Source of the DNA: Climacium dendroides
Lineage: Eukaryota; Streptophyta; Bryopsida; Hypnales; Climaciaceae
Assembly: GCA_950106755.1 (NCBI GenBank)
Contig: OX467082.1
Coordinates: 28,334,001-28,398,000 of the forward strand
Length of the DNA stretch: 64,000 nucleotides
Direction of reading: 5' to 3'
Below are positions 33,620-46,169 of the stretch, piece after piece (position 1 is the first letter of the stretch; every line of letters begins with the position of its first letter). The notes under the pieces were generated by a model. The model ran no database searches. It saw only the letters and a program-made list of their open reading frames with translations, and was not told the DNA's origin. Made by a program: the position numbers and the translations under genes.

Positions 33620-33922
33620 TACTTTTTTTAATACTTTATAAATTATCCATATTTTCTTTCATTTAGAAAAAAATTATTTCCAAATTTATAGTGCTCACTA
33701 AAATAGGCCATTTTGAGACAAAAATAGCACGTGATTTTTGCAATGATCCTAATGGTAATGGCAATGGTAATGGCAATAAAGACTCTTTTTATCATTAAGA
33801 TGTATAACCCTAACATATTGATTTCTACTTTTTTGTGTTCTTTGCTCTGTACACCATTATAGCCAATTTTTAGTTTTGTGCTTCTTTGAAGTGGAATCAC
33901 CTATACACATTGATAAAAGTCA

Positions 33923-35668
33923 GGGTGGGTTTATACTGTGTCTAAGACCGGATGGAAGGCCGGCCGGATTTGCCTTCAATCCGGCCTTCAATCCGGCCCA
34001 AGTTTTTCCATCCGGCCCCAATTAATGTAAACCCCTTGGGCCGGATTCTAGGGCCGAATTTTCAATTCATGTGGTCTTGGATTTTCTCAATGCTCAATTA
34101 AAAAAAAATATAAAAATAAACATGTTTACCTTTTTCTTCTTTTCTTTTTAATTAAAAACAAAGATTTTTATTTTATTTTTATTTTTCCTTTTTTTCCTAT
34201 ATATTTTATTTTTAAAATAAAAAAAGAAGTTTATTTATTTATTTACTTGAAAATTAAAAAAATTTAATGTTTTGATTTTCCTCTTGTATAGAACATGCAT
34301 TTGTAATCAACATGTCTAATGCGAAAACATATTGTAGTCACTTAGATGATGATTTTCCTTTAAAATTAAAAAAGTAAATACATAAGGGAGTTTGCTCTAA
34401 AAACACCCATGCTCTAAGAGTGATCATGACGGAGAGGTACATTTCGCCTTATTGAATGTACTAGCACATTTTAGGACATGGTCACTTTTAGTGACCGTTG
34501 CCTTTCAACTTAAAAAAATTCATAACTAATTACACAAAGATCTAAAAAATATGAAACAAATCAAGTCACCAAAAAAATATGAGGATAAAGGGCATAACAT
34601 GCATAATCCCAATCAATTTATAGCTTTTCAAAATCTACTCTACAATTTTTTAAATGAATCTTTAATGTGATTTTTTCTCCAAGATCTAGTGTATTTGAGG
34701 CTCATTTCCAAAAGCCCTCAACACTATGAAAGTCAAGATTGTGATGGACACTCTTGTACAAAATCTTGAATAAAAAAATCATGATCAATCATTTTGAAAA
34801 TTGGATTTTTGATGCTAAAATTAGACTTTAAAAGACTTTAAAAATTTATATAAACTACTAAGAATAGCAACTTGATTAAGTTTTATTAAACTTCAAAGTA
34901 TTGTTCACACCAAAATTTGGTGCCTTGGGCATTTAGAAATTAAGAAGAACTCTATCAAATAAACATGTACCAAATTCCAAATAAAAATAAACATCTTATT
35001 TTGAGTCAGTTAAAAATGATTGAACCAAAGAAGCTTTAAAATCTCATATTTGGATATGAATAATTTTATAGAACATCTTATCAAACAAACAAGATTGTAT
35101 ATATTATATTATAATAAGTTTATATATTATATTATAATGAATTTATATAATATATTATAACAAATTTATATATTATATTATAATATGTTTATATATTATA
35201 TTATAGTATGTTTATATAATGTATTATAAATTGTGCACGCTTCCATTCCAGAGCTCCCAGTGGAAATATTGGCAACAGATCAAGTTCTAAAAATTTAGCA
35301 ATGCATATTGGTGGAAGTTTCTTGAGCTCACAATTAACAAGCACGCACCAAAATAAAAAAACAAAAGAATTCACATTCGTAAATGGTGGAGATTTGTACA
35401 ATCCAACGGAGGAGTTCAATTTGGCCCCAATCCGGCTCTAGATGGGAGTTCGGGCCACCAAAAACCTCGTCCCAATTGCTTCCCTTAGGCCGGATGGTTT
35501 GGCGCCAAAACCATGCCACCTAAGGCGACACATAGGATGAGTTGTAGTTCCATTCGGCCCCAAGTATAAACGCCTTGGGCCGGATTTGGAGAAATTGAGC
35601 ACTCCTATTGGTTCAAACTTGAAGAGTTCTGGCCGACCCTCAATCCGGCCCCAAGTATAAACTGGCCC
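33923..35668. mobile_element. 1746-bp Harbinger-like non-autonomous element, TSD TCA
   Basis: Left GGGTGGGTTTATACT and right AGTATAAACTGGCCC are inverse complements (12 of 15), flanked by TCA on both sides. GGG-type ends plus a 3-bp duplication fit PIF/Harbinger. Both subterminal zones are GC-rich and full of CCGGAT/ATCCGG motifs (six in about 115 bp at the left, at least four in 250 bp at the right), while the middle is AT-rich. No transposase frame was recognised; the two minus frames near 35201-35519 overlap the right motif zone and are not convincing. Confidence 0.68.
35096..35228. repeat. AT-only tandem array, ~30-bp units
   Basis: Five or so units of GTTTATATATTATATTATAA type inside the Harbinger-like element. 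It has strong self-pairing potential. Confidence 0.88.
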
Positions 35669-37237
35669 TCAGACTATAATCTATACATCCTTCATTTCTA
35701 TTAATTCTGAACTTAATGGAAAATTAGTAAAAAATAGTACAATCTTCATTATTTCTATTTTATGACTGGAGAAAATAATCTCCACCATCATTGCTCAATC
35801 AAACATATGTTAAAATGCTTAACATTGTTGAAAACATGTTGTATACCTTTTGTATATAAGAACTTTACTACTCAAGTGGATATTAACTAAATCGATAGCA
35901 AAAGATTTGCAATTCATTATTAACAATGCCAAATGCAACCTACACAATCTTAAATCTTATACATTTATATTTCAAAGAGACCTAATTGAGTTGACATAGA
36001 AACATTTGGGGCCTTCTTGGGAGTTAAACAAAGCAAATCAACCCTTAGTGGCAAAATAATAGACATCAAAAGAAGAAAATAAACAATTTTGCTCATAACT
36101 TTTTTTACAACATTGGTATGAGTGACTTTGAGGGAGGAGTTTGTCCTTGACTCCTAAGTCCTAAAGTTGCAAGGCCTTTTATTCATTAAAATAATTTAAA
36201 AGTGTTATTTCTAATGCTATGAGCAAAAATATTTAAAAAAATATTTTTATTACATGCCTAACTATAGGATCTTGCAATGGATAAGTATGAGGATGTATAA
36301 ATTTCTAAATTATGTGGTTTGTATGAAATAAAACTTTGAAATATTTATTCAACTTTTTTGTTGTTGTTGTCCAAGCTCAACTACTTTTAGTTCAAGTGTC
36401 ATAATTTTTTCTTTTAAACATTAATAGAAGTAACAATTATATTCTAAAAAAATCAAAAATTTTCCTATCTTTAAAAAAGGTTTAATAGTCATGCCAAATC
36501 TCAAGAATATAGAAACCCATCCAAACTTTCAAATATCCTCTAAGAGAAAATTTAGAACTTGAAGGTTAAAATAAGAATGAAAATTTTTAAATGTCATGAT
36601 TTAGCTCATCTTCAAAGTTTTATTGATGAAGTGTTTATCTTTAATCACTGTCACTCACAATTTTCTTAAACCCTCAAAGAACATCGTGAACTAGAAGTAT
36701 CCAATAGATGATTTCTAGCAATATTGATGTATAGATTACTACAAATTTTCATCTATGAATTTTGTGTAAAGAAAGGATATGACATAATGTTGAAGGCAAT
36801 ATTTATTTTACTAATTTATGTAGAGCATTTTTATTTTTGTCCATTGAAATATTCCTCAATGAATGTAAATTTGGTAAAATGCATTTTCTTAAACAATCAT
36901 CATCCACCTCAATGCAAGATTTTTATTGGATTATCCTAAATTCTAAGAAAATAGTTCTATTGGATGAATCCAAAAAACATTGGTACTATTTGGGCATCAC
37001 AAGTTGTGCATTAATCATGTCCTCTACCATAACTTTTGAAGTATAGGGTCAATGGATTTGAGATTTAAAGCAAAGATGGATAGAAAATCTTTTATTGTAA
37101 CAAATATTTTTGACAATTTTTTAGAAAGTATCTAATATTTGAATTTTTTTTTGCTAATTTGTCACACTTTGAGTTTTCATATTTTGAGACAGTTTTGAGT
37201 ATCCAAAATTATCATCACAAAGGTAAACTTCAAAGAA
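35669..37237. other. AT-rich desert; right part is a diverged extension of the 20944 repeat
   Basis: 37050-37237 aligns in inverse to 21613-22280 in patches (CAAAGTGTGACAAATT, TTCAAAAGTTATGG) and lacks the CACTA MITE present there. The rest holds nothing recognised. Confidence 0.5.
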
Positions 37238-38003
37238 TCATACTACTAAAATCATAAGTCCCTCTGCAATATTACAAATGCTACCATTAATACTAGGGGC
37301 TCGTGCTTGCTATACTACACATTCATTGTAGCACATATTAGTAAAAATTTGATATATTTGAATAGAATGCATGATAATGATTTTGATAAGTCATTAAAAT
37401 AATTATTTTAATTATTTTATAAAAAAAATTCCAATCATGCATACATAGAAATCATATTTTCACACAATGTGATATTACTAAAATAGAGTAGCAGTTCACA
37501 ATCACCTCTGTAATATCACTTTTTACAAAGGATGATATTATAGAAATAATATAGTCGTTGCAATTGAGGTGATATTAAAGAGGATCAATATGGTGATATT
37601 ATAAAGGTAGGAATTCCATTGCTTTTTTTGGCTTTATACTTCTTTTGCTTTTCTATGATTTTGTGCTTTTGTGAGCTTTGAGCTTATGATTTCAATTTTC
37701 TATTGCTACTACCAAATGATTTGAGAAATTTATTAGATTGAACCGATTTTGGATTTCACAACAATTAAATTGTTCATGAGGCTTTTGAGATTTACAAGTT
37801 TTTCCTTTCAATTCTTCTATTTGGGTTGCCATTGTTTGTAACAATTGAGTCAAATTTCTAATGCATTCTAATGTATGTGTATCTTTTACTGTATTCATCA
37901 TTGCATGTATTTCATTCATCATTCATTAAATTTCTATTATTTATTTCAGTATATGTTTATTTATAAAAATATATATATGAAGATTTTAGTAATTTTTATA
38001 TAT
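37238..38003 (-). repeat. Inverted copy of the 20944-21613 repeat
   Basis: Runs from TACTACTAAAATCATAAGTC (inverse of the other copy's right end) to AATTTTTATA near 38003. The frame starting at 37922 matches MMNEIHAMMN.VKDT.TLEC. It has a ~70-bp extra segment near 37690-37770 relative to the first copy. Confidence 0.7.
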
Positions 38004-39341
38004 TCCTAAAATTTTGGCATACATCTACATTACAAGGGCAACTAGAAATATAAAATTTCGAATCCTCTATGGGTACAAAAAAGGTTCCCTTGCATGCAAA
38101 CTTTTAGACACTTGAAAACACTTTTCCATCATAAATTTATTAGAATATTATCTCAATAATGTTCTCAAGAATGGACAATTTTAAAAAAAAATTGAATGTT
38201 CTTAATATTTTTTAATATTTTAAACAACAAAGTGTCTATATTCTTGAAAGTTTTTCTCAATTTATTTTGTGAATATCTTTTGATCTAAATTTGTTTGGGG
38301 TCCCAAATTTTGATAATATGTCATTTTTAGTATGATAATTATCTATATTTTATTTTATTTTTAAAAGCTCATGGTACTATCATTTCTTCATCATTGGTGT
38401 GAATAGTAGATACGAAGGTTTTATAGTGACTATCTATATACTAAAAAAGGGTATAATGATAATGCATGATACTTGGCTGAAATATTTTAAGCTACATCTC
38501 CCTATCACTTAAATTTAATGTCCACTTCTTCTATATCTATGAGCATATTCCCAAGAATTAGTGTTATTTAACTTATTTTATTACTAATGCTTCAATATTC
38601 TTCATACTACTATTCATAATATTCAATTGTTTGAAATTATAAAATCTTGAAATTAGTGAAGTGAAAAATTTGCAAAATTTTAAAATTATAAAACTGAAAA
38701 AATACATTTATAAATTATAAATTAATATTGAATTTTTTAACTTATTGATTTATAAATTTATAAATTTAAAGAATCTTAGTTGGACATTTGGATATTTTTT
38801 AATCTTATGTTTAATTTAATTTCAATTTTTCAAATTTATATATAATAATTTTAATTTTAAAATTAAATAATAATTTATATTGAATATTTTATATTTGACT
38901 AAATTGCTGGTAATATCGAGAATCATCTTGAACTTGATAATGCCATACAATGAAATAAATAGCATAATTTATATAAATATTAAAAACTTAGAATCTTATA
39001 ATTTTATAATATCCAAATTTATAAATTTTTGAAGCTTAAATTTTTTATTTTTTTGAATATCGAAAATTTAAATTGGTAAAAAACTAAATTTTAAAAGTCG
39101 TATATATATAATTATTTCATTTACTTTATTAAATGACTTTATTTACTTTATTAAATGAAGTCATTATTTTAAATATTTATATATTAAATGAAGTCATTAT
39201 TTTAAAAGTCATATATATATAATTATTTGAATATTCATTCGTTCATTTACTTTATTAAATTTATAAGTACGTAATATTTTTAAATTTTGGGTTAATTGAA
39301 ATGAAATTTAGTCTTAAAATTTTATTTCTTGTTAATTATAC
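38004..39341. other. Very AT-rich desert with local duplications
   Basis: 39085-39265 holds repeated TTTACTTTATTAAATGA and AAGTCATTATTTTAAA units, irregularly spaced. No genes. Confidence 0.55.
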
Positions 39342-39787
39342 TAAGGTAAAACATCCCATTGCGGTTAGATGACCCATAGTGGACACCTAACAACCCCATG
39401 ACAATTTTTCAAGCCATAATCAATGCCTAACTTGACCCCCATGGAGTGATTAGTGACCTCATTAGGAGCATCCAACTTTTTAGTGTAAATCATGGTAGAA
39501 TGTGGCTTTTTCAGGGCCTTCTACATTAGAAATTATTGTGATTGCTTTAGGTGATTGAGATGAACATATTAGATATAGTTTTTGTTGGTTATCAGGTAGC
39601 CTACTGAGTCTTTTGGATAGATCAATTCAAAAATTCATAACAAATTCATCCATTGTCTGAAAAATAGAATTTCAATTGCTCTCAATATGTTCTACACTTG
39701 TTTTTACGTGGGAAAAAATTTGATAAATTTTAGCAGTGGCATGAGGGCAGACTCCAAATTCTGACCACAATGGGCTGCTTTACCTTA
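39342..39787 (-). mobile_element. TIR element L, copy 2 (446 bp)
   Basis: TAAGGTAAAACATCCCATTG at the left and CACAATGGGCTGCTTTACCT(TA) at the right. The interior is the inverse of 8955-9305 with about 100 extra bases (GCCATAATCAATGCCTAACT region). Flanks show no clear duplication. Confidence 0.65.
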
Positions 39788-39869
39788 TTAGCAATACAAA
39801 AAGGTTTAAAAAAAATAGATTCAACTAGCTCTTGATGAAAAAAAAGGCCTTTCGACTTTAGGAGTTAAT

Positions 39870-40260
39870 ATATGGATCACCATGTAGAGTATTTTGGCAA
39901 CTTCAAGCTATTTACCTTTAATATAAATTTGAAGCTTAAAATTTATTTTTTTTTGAATTTGAGATCAACTAATAAAATGAAGCTAATGAAATGCAATTTC
40001 TACTCCAATTTGAAAATTTTATTGTAATTTGAACTATGGGCCTATAACTATAGAGTGCTACTTTTTTAGTTAAAAAATATATATGATAATTACTTTCACT
40101 CTATAATATTGTAAACTATTATATGCACCCACGTAGAATTTCTTAGATGTTTTGACCTAATTTTGTAGTTGATATGAATTTTTTCACATTTTCCTTAAAA
40201 ACAATACAATAATTTCAAATTTTCACAAAAGTATCTGAAAATTTTATGACTTGTAGATGA
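39870..40260 (+). repeat. Dispersed repeat R1, copy 3
   Basis: Shares TTTTTTGAATTTGAGATCAA, CTCCAATTTGAAAATTTTAT and TGAAAATTTTATGACTTGTA blocks with 12200-12700 in the same order. More diverged than the other two. Confidence 0.52.
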
Positions 40261-42030
40261 CGCTTTATTTTATCTTTGGAAATCAAAGAATAAATAGAGA
40301 CAACTTGGAAATATACAAAGTGTCAACTTGTAGTTCATTTTGGTGATTACAAGTACATCTTGTAAAGATTAATATTTTCCCTACTTGACCTATGACCACA
40401 TTTTCAAAATTCAATGTTAAGCCTTTTATTCTCATATTTTTTTGGTGACCAACTTTTTAGATTTGATGTGTGCAAAGAAAATTGAAAAACTTCAAATCAC
40501 TTTCATAGTTTTAACTCCCTCATGACCAAACATTATAATCTTTCAATCCATAAGTGATATTGTTGTGTTTATTTCCTATGTGATCTCTAACATGTCTAGT
40601 TTGAATTTGTATAATTATAAATAAATAAAAATTATTATATTTTTCAAAATATTAGCTTTTTTTCCCTAAAAGCTCAAAAATGCCTTAGGCATTTAGGGAT
40701 TAAAGGTGTATACATTGAATATATTTTTTGTATTTTTTTAAAATTATTTTTTTAATTATAAAGGACTCCCCCAAAAAATCAAGAGTATTGTGCAAAATTC
40801 TACAAAAACTACACAATGTTTCTTACAATGACCCAATACCTTTCACTAAAATTGAGTTCAAACACCTCCTAAAAAATTGGATGAATAAATGGGTTTGTCC
40901 CATCTCTAAGGACTATAAAATCATCTAAAGGACACTAAATTTCTTCTCATGCATTTAGGATTCAATTTTATGAGCTTGAATTTTTTTTTCCTTATTTGCC
41001 ATCAAACACCATATTTGGATGTTGACTATCAACTAAATTTTGAAGTTAAATAAAATTTTATCAATGTGCTATTTTTTTATTTTTTTATTTTGTTGAATTT
41101 CCTTTAAAATGTTTTGAAAGCAATGAAATTAAATTTTGAGAAAAAAATGTTTATAAATCTTCCATTGCAAATCTTGAATTTTTAGTATAAATGCTTCTTC
41201 GAGATGAGCCTCAACTCCATTTAATCTAGAAGGAACTTGCATTGAAAATTCATTTTTAATATTTGTGGAGAAGATTTTGAAAATTTGTTATTTGATTATG
41301 ATTATACATGTTGTGTACTTGTGTTCTTCAACCCTATTTTTTTTTCTCACAATTTCAATTATAAATTTGAACATGTAAAGTGAGGATTGATAATACAAAT
41401 CACATTCACAATTCTAACATCCTCAAGGTTTAATATATTATAATCTTTCAATATATATATAATATTATTGTATTTGTTTTCCCAAGTGGTCTATATAGAC
41501 TAAGGTAGATTTGTCATTTACTACACACTCCCTTATAGAGGATGCACTTAGTTCTACTATAACAGACCACTTGCAAACAAATGATTTTTAATAAACTATA
41601 ATTTTAACTTCAAATTTTGAGCATTGTTTACTAATGACTATAGGATTCTACTCCCAAAATTTCAAACTCAAATAAAATATGGAATGATTTTTAGAAGAGG
41701 TTAAAAATGCACTAAAATGGCATATTTTTTTTAACTTAAATATTTTTAAAGAACACATTTAGATGACCATTGCAGCATTATTCAACTCAAAATGAACTTT
41801 CAATAGAGAGTTATTTATAGGAATTTTTTGTTCATTTTTTAAACAATTTTTTCTTATATAATATAGGGATGTGAAAGTTATTTTTTAGTTCTATAGTGTA
41901 TTTTTTTACTTCAAAAATCTGTAACTAATCATTATTAATGAATAAAAAAATCAATAATTCAAATCTATTCATATTTTTTTCATTTAATTTATTTAAAATT
42001 CAAAAAATATATAAGAGGTTCAAATTTTTA
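40261..42030. other. AT-rich desert, no feature seen
   Basis: Only short frames. Ends abruptly at a G-rich run (42050-42072), beyond which composition changes to the gene-containing island. Confidence 0.5.
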
Positions 42031-42426
42031 TTTGCACACTAATATAAAAAAAAGGGGGGTGGGTGGGTGGGGGTGCACCCGGCCCATAGAACTACACAAT
42101 TTTCAAAATTTGGAAACACTGTCTCCAACGGTGATTCGACACTTCTTCCAACCACCGCATGCGGTGAAAATCACAGTTTTCTTCACAAGATATACAATTC
42201 CGTCGAAAATCTATGAAGTCATAGCTCGATTTTATTACCTCCAAAGTTCTCACTCAACATGAATTTCAAAGTTTCAAGGAAAATCAACTTGAAATTTGTT
42301 CATAAGAATACAGAAAGCGTACAGTACATATCACATACTGACAGTTTCACACCCTCACTTCAAACATTTCACCACACCACACAGAACTGCCATTTGCACA
42401 TTGAGAGTTGGTCGAAAAATGACGAA

Positions 42427-42432
42427 TTTATT
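42427..42432 (-). promoter_or_regulatory. Candidate polyadenylation signal AATAAA
   Basis: About 280 bp past the stop codon of the four-exon gene on the same strand. Plausible, but not unique in AT-rich DNA. Confidence 0.3.
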
Positions 42433-42712
42433 TCACCTAAGAAAATGAATACAAAAATCATGACAAGTTGCAAAATCGACCAATGTACAGTACACTAATG
42501 AACAGATCACGCAACCCAAACTAGCAACGTGATAAGGTAATCTACCACTCACAATCAGCAATTTGTGTAGCGACTCACTGAGAGTAAGTTAAACGTACAA
42601 TAATTAAACGAACTGTTCTACTCCATGTTACACAAAACGGAATCTCAACAGATTCCGTACTCAGCAAATCAGTAGTCCTGAGAATAATATTAACTGCTCA
42701 GTAAACAACTAC

Positions 42713-45160
42713 TTAGTGGTGGATGATCCTTCCCAATAACCCCGACCGCTTCTGCCTTGGAGTCGTTGGGGCGGAGGTAGAAGTTGGCCCTGCAAGACCT
42801 GTACCAGTAATGCCAGTTCCATCAACGGAGTCACGGTGATGGTGGCCAGGAAGACCGGTACCAGCAACGCCGGTTGTATCGGTCGTTGTGTCCAATGGAG
42901 TATTGTGGTGGTGATGACCGTGGGTGCCGGTGGTGTGGAAAGCGCCGTGCTCAGCATCAGACGATGAAGAAGATGAGGAGCTCGTCGTCCTGTTCAGAAT
43001 ACCTCCAGTTTTGTGGCCGTGCTTGTGGCCCAGTAAGTTGAAGTGAGTTGGGTTGACAAACTCGCCTGCAGGTGCCTCGCAGTAGCTGCACATTCCGACG
43101 AAATTTATACATTAGCATTCACGTTCACAGAAAAGATGTGATGTACTTATTGGACAAACCAGGAAGAGCAAGCTTTTCATATCGTGGAAATATTCAAAAA
43201 GATGTGATGTACTTATTGGAAGCTTTTCATATCATGGAAATATTCAAAAAGAAGCCTTGCTGATTTCCTATTGCATTCTATATCGGCTAGATTATGGTAA
43301 TGATTCATGAATGGAGGAACAGACTGAATGAATAAAAGTATGAAACTTACTTTCCGGTAGGCACTTCAACCATGCGAGTGACTGGAACCTCCCTCACAAC
43401 AGGCACTCTAACTCTTTCCTCAATATCCTCAACGATGACTCGGGGCACCCTCTCCATTCGAGGAGTGTCGACATATTCGATGACTGGTACCATATCCGTA
43501 ACCTCACGCTCCTCCGGCACAACTCTGCAACCATTCATTCCCAAATGTTAGATATCAAGTTCCTCCTTTAAGAAGCTGAACTAAGATGTCAGAAAAAGCA
43601 GAAAAAGATATTTTCAGTAATAAAGAGCAGGATTTCCAATGCTGTGCAACGACTTTCAGACCCTGATTGTGGTGGCCTTCACTCAATTAATGTGTGGAAC
43701 AGATAGAATCCGTGTTATTCATGAATTGAGAAATACTGAGATTACTGATGTGCTCTTAATTTGCTAGGTGGCAATAAGAAAAGTTCTGGTGAAAAGTATT
43801 TCCTAGACTTTGGGAGATTCATTTCAAATGGAATTTTTAGTTACACTTCATTGAAGGATCCGCCTGTTTCTACTGGAACCCATGCAAACACTCAATTTCA
43901 GACCCTTCCAATCGAGCTTTCAGATCCAAACATTACATTTCGATTCAGCAAGTTTTTGTTTACTTCCACAGTTACCCGATTAAAACGGACCCCGAAATTT
44001 CAGGAACGCATTTCATTGCACTGTCTTGCTGGTAAACAGTGAGTAAGAAGGACGATGTGGATTACCTGTGCACAATCTCAATCCTGGTCTTGGGCACCTC
44101 CCTGATGATGGGCACACGGTCCACATGCTGCACTTCATCCAGAACAACTCTCGTCTTCGGCACAATGATTGTCCGCTCTTCGTTCACAATTTCCTTCACG
44201 TAATCAGTTTTCTCAACTGTTCGCATCTCCGGGTAGCGCTGGATGACCTGCACTCTGGTCTCATACTCCTTCGGCTGCAATTCAAACGATCACGTACTCA
44301 GCACACCAAAACATACCTCGAACAATTAATACCAAAAAAGCATCTTGAAAATCGAAACTGTCACCGAGCAATGTAAGCCCCGAAACATACTTAAAACTCC
44401 CGATGCGTTCAAAAATCCATTGTACTCATGAATTCTATCCCAGAACATGGAACACAACTAAACTTTCAGACCTGTCCCAAATCATTGTCCCTTGCTCTGG
44501 GGTTTGCTTAACCCTGTGCTCACCCATGAAAGCATAAATGAACTTCATGTCGCAATGGGATCCTTCAAAGCGTAATAGGTTCAAGAGACACTCTTGAGAG
44601 GCCTAATATAGTACGACTAGTTTAGTTACCTTCCATGCCCCCATGATAGAATCTATCAAAGTGGGGACAAGCTTAAGAGTTCGGTTCTGGAGTAGATCGA
44701 GCACCAGTGAACTGAGCTTCTAATTAAGCATGTCCCAGTCACTGGAACGGGATCGCTTGTCTGAGTTCAAAATGTGTGGCATTGTGTCAGGCCAGGAAAT
44801 CCACAAGTTACAGGGTTGAACGTTCATGAATTCAGGAGAGCATACCAGGTTCCGCATATTGGGATTGGGGCAATAAGCTTCGCCCTCATTGCTCACGACA
44901 GTTCGCACGCCCTCTGCTCCATGGTGATTCAAATGGAGTCCCCGACGGTGGTGATGACGACGGATCCCTTCGTCGTCGGAGCTGCTGTACGAGCTGCTGC
45001 GACTCCGGCTCCGAGTCTCGCCCGGCAGCCGCGTGCGTCCACGCCCGGTGCGTCCCCGGGCGGCCATCTCCGCAGCCTCCACACCTTGCCCTACCACGCC
45101 TTTGCCCTCCATGCGCGCTTCTTCCGCGCCCATCGCAGCTCGCTGTCCCGCAGTGGCCAT
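42713..45160 (-). CDS. Val-Pro-repeat protein, alveolin/articulin-like, four exons
   Basis: Exons 45160-44846, 44274-44066, 43524-43351 and 43085-42713. All three introns are GT-AG and the phases (0, 2, 2) join into one 356-residue frame ending in TAG or equivalent stop at 42713-42715. Residues 1-105 are basic and low-complexity, with an RS/S-rich stretch (about 51-62) and a His/Arg cluster (67-80). Residues 106-232 are a charged Val-Pro-rich core: IIVPKTR, DRVPIIREVPKTR, VVPEER, MVPVIEYVDTPRMERVP, VRVPVVREVPVTRMVEVP. Such E/K-V-P-V/I repeats typify alveolins and articulins, cytoskeletal proteins beneath the membrane in protists and some algae. The C-terminal third is Ser-, Thr-Gly- and His-rich with a basic end (RQKRSGLLGR). 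No signal peptide or membrane helix. A cytoskeletal or membrane-associated scaffold role is inferred. Alternatively it is a disordered stress protein. Confidence 0.87.
43133..43252. repeat. Tandem duplication inside intron 3
   Basis: AAAAGATGTGATGTACTTAT...AGCTTTTCATATC.TGGAAATATTC occurs twice, the second time lacking about 15 bp (ACAAACCAGGAAGAGCA region). The introns otherwise show nothing. Confidence 0.9.
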
Positions 45161-45411
45161 CTCGATCTCTTGTTAGCTAGAAGAGGTTTAAAAGCACAAC
45201 CTGATATGCCAATTCAAAACCATCCATAAGTATTTACAACCGCATTCATGCGCTCATCGATCGATCACAAGGACATCGATACCAGCCACCCAAACTGAAA
45301 ACGAGGTCGTCTCCGGCAAGAGTCTTATGAATCCAAATTCACATGACGCCATTGAGCACCTGTTGCTGGTACAGACTAGAGTCAGCCCATTACAACAGCA
45401 AGCACTGTAGA
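45161..45411 (-). promoter_or_regulatory. Upstream region of the Val-Pro-repeat gene
   Basis: Medium-GC, non-coding on the minus strand. No certain TATA box. Contains an ATCGATCGAT-like patch near 45258. Assigned by position only. Confidence 0.35.
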
Positions 45412-45610
45412 GCCCATTGCAACAAACAGAACCTCTAACTTACAGCCCATTGCAACAAACAGAACTCTGGATCCCATTTCACCAAGGAAGAACTCTGGAG
45501 CCCACCGCAACAAGTAGAACTCGAGAGTTTATTGCAGCAACGAGTAGAACTCTGGAGCTCATTTCAACAGTTAGAATTCGAGAGCCCATTGCAGCAGAAC
45601 TAGAACTTAC
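45412..45610 (+). repeat. Degenerate minisatellite, ~33-bp units
   Basis: About six units built on AGCCCATTGCAACAAACAGA and ACTCTGGAGCCCA. Units vary in length and carry substitutions. The array keeps a frame open on the plus strand, but its periodicity and lack of domains argue against a gene. Confidence 0.75.
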
Positions 45611-46169
45611 ACTTCGTCCAGCAGTGGTCGAGTCCTTACCTGTGGGAACTGAAGCGATCGACGAAAGAGCTCGAGGAGCTGGACAGTTTGAATCCCAGTT
45701 TGAACCGGTACTAGTCGGAAGAGGAAGAGCGAGGAAGAAAGAGTAAGTGATGAAGGAGGGATAACTTTAGTTTGCTGTGTCACAACCAAAATCAGGAAAT
45801 ATAAATGAATTGTGAGATGCTTGAGTGACGGTTCCCGGCAGTATTTCTAGGCCCGAGTGCTCCGACGTCCCCATGCGCATTGGCTTGCTGTGTTACAACA
45901 AGGATCCAGCACGTGTTGGGAAGGCCGAAGGGAGGGGTTGAGTCATGTGTTTTCTTTTGACGTTTCTGCGGTCTCACAGATTTCAAGTGAAGTCTACGAG
46001 CGGTGGACATCCTGTAGGAGGAGGTGTGGTGGAGGACCCGTTTTGGTGTGACGGGGGTCGTGTCGACTTATTACTTCAGTTATTATTCTCCCAGTGCAGT
46101 TGTTTGACTTGCGACTTGGGAATGATGAAGCATATAATTACTTATGTACATTCATTCAAACTATAGTAG

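Noticed and set aside
44774..45229. 151-codon plus-strand open frame
   Set aside because: It is antisense to exon 1 of the Val-Pro-repeat gene; GC-rich codons keep both strands open. The spliced minus-strand gene explains the region better.
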